From an uncultured Collinsella sp. (GTDB taxonomy: Bacteria > Actinomycetota > Coriobacteriia > Coriobacteriales > Coriobacteriaceae): a stretch of DNA of 15,366 nt. Below, in pieces: positions 12,186 through 15,366 of the stretch. Each line of letters opens with the position of its first letter. Position 1 is the stretch's first letter. Where the stretch lies: contig CABRDB010000107.1 of assembly GCA_902469555.1 (NCBI GenBank), forward strand, positions 1-15,366, read 5' to 3'. A program made the position numbers and the translations under genes. Under the pieces are notes generated by a model. It worked only from the letters and a program-made list of their open reading frames with translations. It made no database searches and was not told the DNA's origin.

Positions 12186-13929
12186 GGCGGACCATCTCCT
12201 TGGTAATTCGAACGACATCGGTGACCTCGCTCACCTGCGCAAAAGCGGGCGAGACGGAAGATGCCAGACGGCGCGAGAGTTCAATAACCTGGGGAGGCTC
12301 CACGTAGGCACGCCGCATGAGATCGATGTTCGAGAATAGCTCGTGCGTGCGGCCGCGGCCGAGGATGCGACCGTCGGCCATTACTACGATACGCTCGGCA
12401 AAATCCGAGACGACTTCCATATCGTGGCAGACCATAATCACGGCGCAACCGCGCTCGGCCATGGTGCGCACTGTTTCCATGACGGTCATGCACTCGCGGT
12501 AATCAAGGCCGCTCGTGGGCTCGTCGAGCACGACGATCTTGGGCTCAACCACTACGACGGAGGCAAGCGCCACCATTTGTCGCTGGCCGCGCGAAAGCGA
12601 GAAAGGTGCCTCATCGGCAGGCAGGCCAAAGCGGTCGATAACAAGTTGAGCACGACGCAGAGCCTCGGCACGGTCGATGCCGGCAAGCTCCAGGCCAAAA
12701 GCGACCTCGTCGAGTACGGTATCCTTGCAGATCTGGCGGTCGGGGTTTTGGAAGAGGGTTGCGACTTCGCGGGCGATGCGGCTCGTGGGAACGGCCGCGG
12801 TATCCAGTCCCGTGACGCGCACGCTGCCCGAGGCGGGCTTGAACAGGCCTGTGAGCAGCTTGGTGAGCGTGGTCTTGCCGGCACCGTTTTGGCCGACGAT
12901 GCCCACGAGCTCGCCGGGATAGAGCGTCAGGTTGAGGTCGTGTACGGCGGCGCCGCCATTGGGATAGGCAAACTCAACATGGTCGAAGGTGAGTACGGGT
13001 TCGGCGTCCTTGGCATGAGGGCGCAACGACGGTGCATGCGGGGAGCCGGCGGGCGCCTGGGCTTCGCTGGCCGCGCGTGCGGGGTCGACGATGCCCGAAA
13101 TCAGGCGCTCGGCCTCATCGACATCCAAGCAAGGGGTACCGCTTACCAGGCCATCGGCCTCGAGGCTATTGAAGATACGCGTGACGCGAGGGCAGTCGAC
13201 GCCGATGGCACGGAGCTCGTCGGTATGCGCGAAGACCTCGTGTGGTTCGCCCTGCAGCGCGATTTCGCCATGGTTGAGCACGAGCACGCGGTTGCAGTAC
13301 TCCGAGAGCAGCGCGACCTTTTGCTCAACGACGACGATGGTGATTCCAAGTGCGCGGTTTGCCTCACGCAGCGTCTCGAAGACCAGCGTGGAGCTGGCAG
13401 GGTCGAGTGCCGCGGTGGGCTCGTCGAGAACCAAGACGCGCGGACGCATAGCGAGAATGGCGGCGATGGCTACCTTTTGCTTCTGTCCGCCCGAGAGGGT
13501 GGCAATCTCGCGGTCGCGCAGGTCGCTGATGCCGACGGTCTCGAGCGTTTCGCTCACGCGCTGCTCGATCTGGTCATGGGGGACGCCAAAGTTCTCGAGG
13601 CCAAAGAGCATCTCGTCCTCGACGACCGAGGCGACCATTTGCGTGTCGATATCCTGCAGCACGCTGCCGACGATTTGCGACACGTCGGTCAACGAGACCT
13701 CGCAGGTGTCGTGGCCGTCAACCATGACGGACCCAAAGAACGTGCCGGTGTAGTGGTGGGGCACGGCGCCCGACAGGCAGGCGGCAAGCGTGGACTTGCC
13801 GGCGCCCGAGGGCCCGATGATGCCGATGAAATCTCCCTTGTTCACGCTGAGTGAGATGTGGCTGAGCGCCTGCTCGGTCTGCGTGCCACAGGAGAACGAG
13901 ACATCGTCGACGTTGATGATCGTTTCCAT
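12178..13929 (-). CDS. ecfA: Fused double ATPase of an ECF transporter (EcfA1-EcfA2)
   Basis: 583 residues carry two ABC ATPase domains in one chain. Domain 1: Walker A GPSGAGKST (39-47), Q-loop Q92, signature LSGGQ (145-149), Walker B VLVLDE (165-170). Domain 2: Walker A GQNGAGKTT (346-354), Q-loop Q394, signature LSRGQ (445-449), Walker B IVVLDE (465-470), switch His H502. A Pro/Ala linker (about 283-310) joins them. At the switch position of domain 1 there is Gln (Q203 in VVVEQK) in place of His. The pair hydrolyses ATP to drive substrate release from the S component. The ribosome site AAAGG lies 6 nt before the ATG. The gene is 212 bp after the S-component gene, with structured repeats in that gap, and overlaps ecfT. 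Confidence 0.95.
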   Translation of the reverse strand: METIINVDDVSFSCGTQTEQALSHISLSVNKGDFIGIIGPSGAGKSTLAACLSGAVPHHYTGTFFGSVMVDGHDTCEVSLTDVSQIVGSVLQDIDTQMVASVVEDEMLFGLENFGVPHDQIEQRVSETLETVGISDLRDREIATLSGGQKQKVAIAAILAMRPRVLVLDEPTAALDPASSTLVFETLREANRALGITIVVVEQKVALLSEYCNRVLVLNHGEIALQGEPHEVFAHTDELRAIGVDCPRVTRIFNSLEADGLVSGTPCLDVDEAERLISGIVDPARAASEAQAPAGSPHAPSLRPHAKDAEPVLTFDHVEFAYPNGGAAVHDLNLTLYPGELVGIVGQNGAGKTTLTKLLTGLFKPASGSVRVTGLDTAAVPTSRIAREVATLFQNPDRQICKDTVLDEVAFGLELAGIDRAEALRRAQLVIDRFGLPADEAPFSLSRGQRQMVALASVVVVEPKIVVLDEPTSGLDYRECMTVMETVRTMAERGCAVIMVCHDMEVVSDFAERIVVMADGRILGRGRTHELFSNIDLMRRAYVEPPQVIELSRRLASSVSPAFAQVSEVTDVVRITKEMVRRG

Positions 13930-13949
13930 GGATACCTTTCATAGTCATC

Positions 13950-13989
13950 GGGGACGTTCTTTAATGACTAGTCGTTTAAGAACGTCCCC
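13950..13989. repeat. 40 bp near-perfect palindrome upstream of ecfA
   Basis: GGGGACGTTCTT (13950-13961) and AAGAACGTCCCC (13978-13989) are perfect 12 bp arms, and the centre GACTAGTC (13966-13973) is itself a palindrome on the same axis; only two base-pair positions fail. It resembles intergenic dyads that I associate with Collinsella genomes; copy number cannot be judged here. Confidence 0.7.
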
Positions 13990-14035
13990 AAGAGCTCGTT
14001 GTTTGGGACAGTCTTTGTTGGTGGAGTGCGGAGAC

Positions 14036-14134
14036 GGCTTTACGAGGGGCCCCAGGTTGGCGCGAAAGAGGAGCGAAGCGTACTTGGGTACGCGAGCGAC
14101 GAATGAACGCCAAGATGGGGTGGCTCATAAAGCC
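14036..14134. repeat. 99 bp imperfect inverted repeat between S component and ecfA
   Basis: Three arm pairs share one centre near 14085: GGCTTTACGAG/CTCATAAAGCC (10 of 11), CCCCAGGTTGGCG/CGCCAAGATGGGG (11 of 13) and GCGTAC/GTACGC around TTGG. This looks like a small non-coding repeat element or cruciform unit inside the operon. No protein is encoded in it. Confidence 0.6.
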
Positions 14135-14141
14135 GAGCGGG

Positions 14142-14711
14142 TTAGTTGAGCTTCAGGGCCTTCTGAATGGGCAGATAGAGGGCGCCGACCAGAATGGCGT
14201 TAAAGACGGCGGTCATGGCGACGACGGGCAGCATAGCGGCGGCGAGCTCGCCGACCACGCCAAGCATGGCCATCTTGATAACCATGAAGATGACGCCGGA
14301 GACAAAGGTGGTCACGAAGGTAGCGACGATGGCGACGGCAGGCTTGACCTGACCGTTCTTGCCGGCGGCGTTGACGATGCCGGCCATGAGCATGGCGGCG
14401 ATGCCCTCGGCGGCAAAATCGACGAACGGCGAAGTGGTGGTGATCTGGATCACGGCAGCCGAGATGAGGCCAATGACGAGCGCCTGGCCGATGTTGGGGC
14501 GAACGACCAGGATGGTGAGGCAGAAGGCCGAGATGATGAACTCGGGGCTGATCATGCCGCCCGAGATGCCCGAGATTGCCTTGCCGACGGTGAAGTTGAG
14601 GATGAAGCCGGCGGCGAGCAGGATGGCGAGCAGGACGAGGGCGCGGACATCGAGTTTGCCGCGGTCGGCGGTCTGGACGGTGCGGGGCTGGGCGGCGGTG
14701 TTCTGAGACAT
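14142..14711 (-). CDS. ECF transporter S component, probable tryptophan-binding subunit
   Basis: A 189-residue membrane protein with about six hydrophobic segments (roughly 24-44, 56-70, 74-94, 98-114, 124-148, 158-182). The AxxxA pattern A29-A33 in the first segment is the type S components use to contact EcfT. The part GQALVIGLISAAVIQITTTSP reminds me of TrpP-like tryptophan transport proteins. The decisive hint is upstream: a leader peptide with three Trp codons and an attenuator. S components bind one small substrate with high affinity in the membrane; tryptophan is inferred from regulation plus modest resemblance. The start is the ATG with AAAGGA 8 nt upstream; a TTG at 14741 is in frame but has no good site. 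Confidence 0.85.
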   Translation of the reverse strand: MSQNTAAQPRTVQTADRGKLDVRALVLLAILLAAGFILNFTVGKAISGISGGMISPEFIISAFCLTILVVRPNIGQALVIGLISAAVIQITTTSPFVDFAAEGIAAMLMAGIVNAAGKNGQVKPAVAIVATFVTTFVSGVIFMVIKMAMLGVVGELAAAMLPVVAMTAVFNAILVGALYLPIQKALKLN

Positions 14712-14788
14712 GGTGAAAATCCTTTCGGAATGGGAGTGCAAGAGAAAAGCGGAGGCGCGTGATGCGAATGCGATCGGGCTCGAGATAG

Positions 14789-14819
14789 AAAAAGGCCCCC
14801 GGTCGAAACCGGAGGCCTT
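14789..14819 (-). terminator. Attenuator terminator upstream of the S-component gene
   Basis: On the minus strand AAGGCCTCCGG (14819-14809) pairs with CCGGGGGCCTT (14802-14792) over 11 positions with one G-U, around TTTCGA, and runs into TTTTT. It lies about 78 bp before the S-component ATG and about 37 nt after the leader stop, so it decides read-through. Confidence 0.9.
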
Positions 14820-14855
14820 CCAATCACCTAGAGCTAAAAAACAGGCGTGAGGGAC

Positions 14856-14924
14856 TCACTGTCGACCGATCGTATTCGCATCACGCCACCACCAGTTGTT
14901 GAGAGAGTTCATCGTGTTCTTCAT
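14856..14924 (-). CDS. trpL: Tryptophan leader peptide (22 residues, three consecutive Trp)
   Basis: A short frame starts at the ATG at 14922-14924 with a strong AAAGGAG site 7 nt upstream (GAAAGGAGCC). It encodes 22 residues with Trp-Trp-Trp at positions 11-13 (TGG codons 14894-14886), preceded by NSLNN and followed by RDANTIGRQ and a TGA stop at 14856-14858. Such Trp runs are the hallmark of ribosome-mediated attenuation, where stalling at Trp codons under starvation prevents terminator formation. The sequence UCGGUCGA (14869-14862), covering codons 19-21, is complementary to UCGACCGG (14806-14799) in the loop and 3' arm of the terminator, so it can serve as antiterminator when the ribosome waits at the Trp codons and is masked when it reaches the stop. 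The peptide itself probably has no other job. Confidence 0.92.
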   Translation of the reverse strand: MKNTMNSLNNWWWRDANTIGRQ

Positions 14925-14982
14925 GTTGGTGGCTCCTTTCGTGATGCCGTGGCGCGGTCGCACCTAGTTGCTGTTGCGCTGC

Positions 14983-14991
14983 ACTATAGCA
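14983..14991 (-). promoter_or_regulatory. Extended -10 promoter (TGcTATAGT) for the trp-regulated ECF operon
   Basis: Minus-strand TG-C-TATAGT matches an extended -10 (5 of 6 plus TG). The start is expected near 14976, giving a leader of about 50 nt before the leader-peptide ATG. No good -35 is seen, which the extended -10 may offset. Confidence 0.65.
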
Positions 14992-15008
14992 CAGCGAAGT
15001 GTGTGCGG

Positions 15009-15031
15009 GGAAATCTTTTTTAAAAAGATTT
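15009..15031. repeat. 23 bp AT-rich palindrome GAAATCTTTTT-t-AAAAAGATTTC
   Basis: Perfect 11 bp arms lie between the ECF promoter and the surface-protein terminators. On the minus strand its T-run follows the GGCGGG hairpin, so it may be part of a terminator; being only about 20 bp upstream of the ECF -10 it could also be an operator. Confidence 0.45.
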
Positions 15032-15032
15032 C

Positions 15033-15047
15033 AGGCGGGTTTCCCGC
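15033..15047 (-). terminator. Second terminator hairpin behind the LPXTG gene
   Basis: GGCGGG / CCCGCC around 3 nt, followed on the minus strand by TGAAATCTTTTT. Confidence 0.45.
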
Positions 15048-15051
15048 CGGT

Positions 15052-15104
15052 CAAAAGAGCGGGCTAAGCGGGCGAGGCTGCCATTGCTGCCTTGCCCGCT
15101 CAGC
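15052..15104 (-). terminator. Terminator of the LPXTG gene
   Basis: Stem with arms AGCGGGC (15067-15073) and GCCCGCT (15094-15100), extended by GCT/AGC outside and AGGC/GCCT inside, 8 nt after the stop codon; a TTTT run lies at 15055-15052 on the minus strand. Confidence 0.55.
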
Positions 15105-15111
15105 TAGGACG

Positions 15112-15366
15112 TTACTCCTTGTTGCGACGGTAGAGGAAGTAACCACCGGCGGAGATGACGGCAACGCCAGCGATGGCGAATGCAGCCACCATGCGGCCAT
15201 CAAAACGATCACCGGTGGTGGGCAGGCCGCCCTTGGTGTTCGTTTTGTTGGTGGTTACTGTGGTTGTGGTGTCCGACTTGCCAGGCTTCTCAGGCTTGGT
15301 GGTGGGCTGCTCGGGCTTAGCGGGCTGCTCGGGGGTGCCGGGCTGCTCGGGGGTGCCGGGCTGCTC
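15112..15366 (-). CDS. LPXTG cell-wall-anchored surface protein (C-terminal part only)
   Basis: The last 84 residues of a gene that enters from the right edge; its start is outside the window. It opens in Pro/Glu/Gln repeats of the type PEQPGT (two perfect 18 bp units in view, then PEQPAK, PEQPTTKPEK), a wall-spanning stalk. A Thr/Asn/Lys-rich part then leads to the sortase signal LPTTG, a hydrophobic segment (MVAAFAIAGVAVISAGGYFLY) and the charged tail RRNKE. Sortase would cut between T and G and link the protein to peptidoglycan. The ligand-binding or adhesive part is not visible, so its function cannot be named. Transcription ends at two hairpins downstream. Confidence 0.92.
   Translation of the reverse strand, partial: EQPGTPEQPGTPEQPAKPEQPTTKPEKPGKSDTTTTVTTNKTNTKGGLPTTGDRFDGRMVAAFAIAGVAVISAGGYFLYRRNKE

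Noticed and set aside
12343..13854. Long plus-strand open frame (503 residues) opposite ecfA
   Set aside because: Antisense shadow of the double ATPase; composition (His/Asp/Ala/Gly-rich) is typical of a mirror frame.
15331..15366. Tandem 18 bp repeat at the right edge, considered as a repeat array or CRISPR
   Set aside because: The units are codons for PEQPGT in the surface-protein stalk, without spacers.

Overview
The window is high-GC, dense bacterial chromosome. Gene content and style (lysine riboswitch over a dap operon, acetyl-type DapH, D-aspartate ligase with racemase, LPXTG surface protein, conserved HTH/Ser-Thr kinase pair, ECF transporter, -10 boxes with poor -35 boxes) point to a Gram-positive actinobacterium of the Coriobacteriia, most likely Collinsella. 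The genus is an inference from general familiarity, not from a search.

Layout. (1) 1-3460, minus strand: a lysine/diaminopimelate operon, riboswitch - lysA::dapA (one continuous frame) - dapB - dapH (its N-terminus, cut by the window edge). (2) 3605-5118, plus strand: a divergent M20 amidohydrolase, a good candidate for the N-acetyl-diaminopimelate deacetylase that the DapH branch needs, followed by a small membrane protein. (3) 5283-7659, plus: a membrane-anchored FxLYD-domain protein whose ribosome site lies in a hairpin, an XRE-like HTH protein, and a membrane Ser/Thr protein kinase that may be translated leaderless. (4) 7697-8830, minus: a secreted coiled-coil peptidoglycan hydrolase, divergent from (5) 9226-11313, plus: D-aspartate ligase and aspartate/glutamate racemase, which together make and attach D-Asp for peptidoglycan cross-bridges. 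(6) 11439-14990, minus: an ECF transporter (S component, fused double ATPase, T component) preceded by a leader peptide with three consecutive Trp codons and a terminator, a textbook ribosome-mediated tryptophan attenuator. The S component is therefore very probably for tryptophan. (7) 15112-15366, minus: the C-terminus of an LPXTG sortase substrate.

How it fits together. Regions 1, 2, 4, 5 and 7 all concern the cell wall: DAP/lysine supply, D-Asp cross-bridge chemistry, wall hydrolysis and wall anchoring. Two amino-acid controls lie at the two ends: lysine sensed by an RNA aptamer, tryptophan sensed by ribosome stalling. Most notable are the trp attenuator on an ECF transporter, the LysA-DapA fusion with an internal ribosome site, a TTGCGCAA motif shared by the ligase and racemase start regions, the one-sided degeneracy of the fused ECF ATPase, and two long perfect-centre dyads inside the ECF operon.
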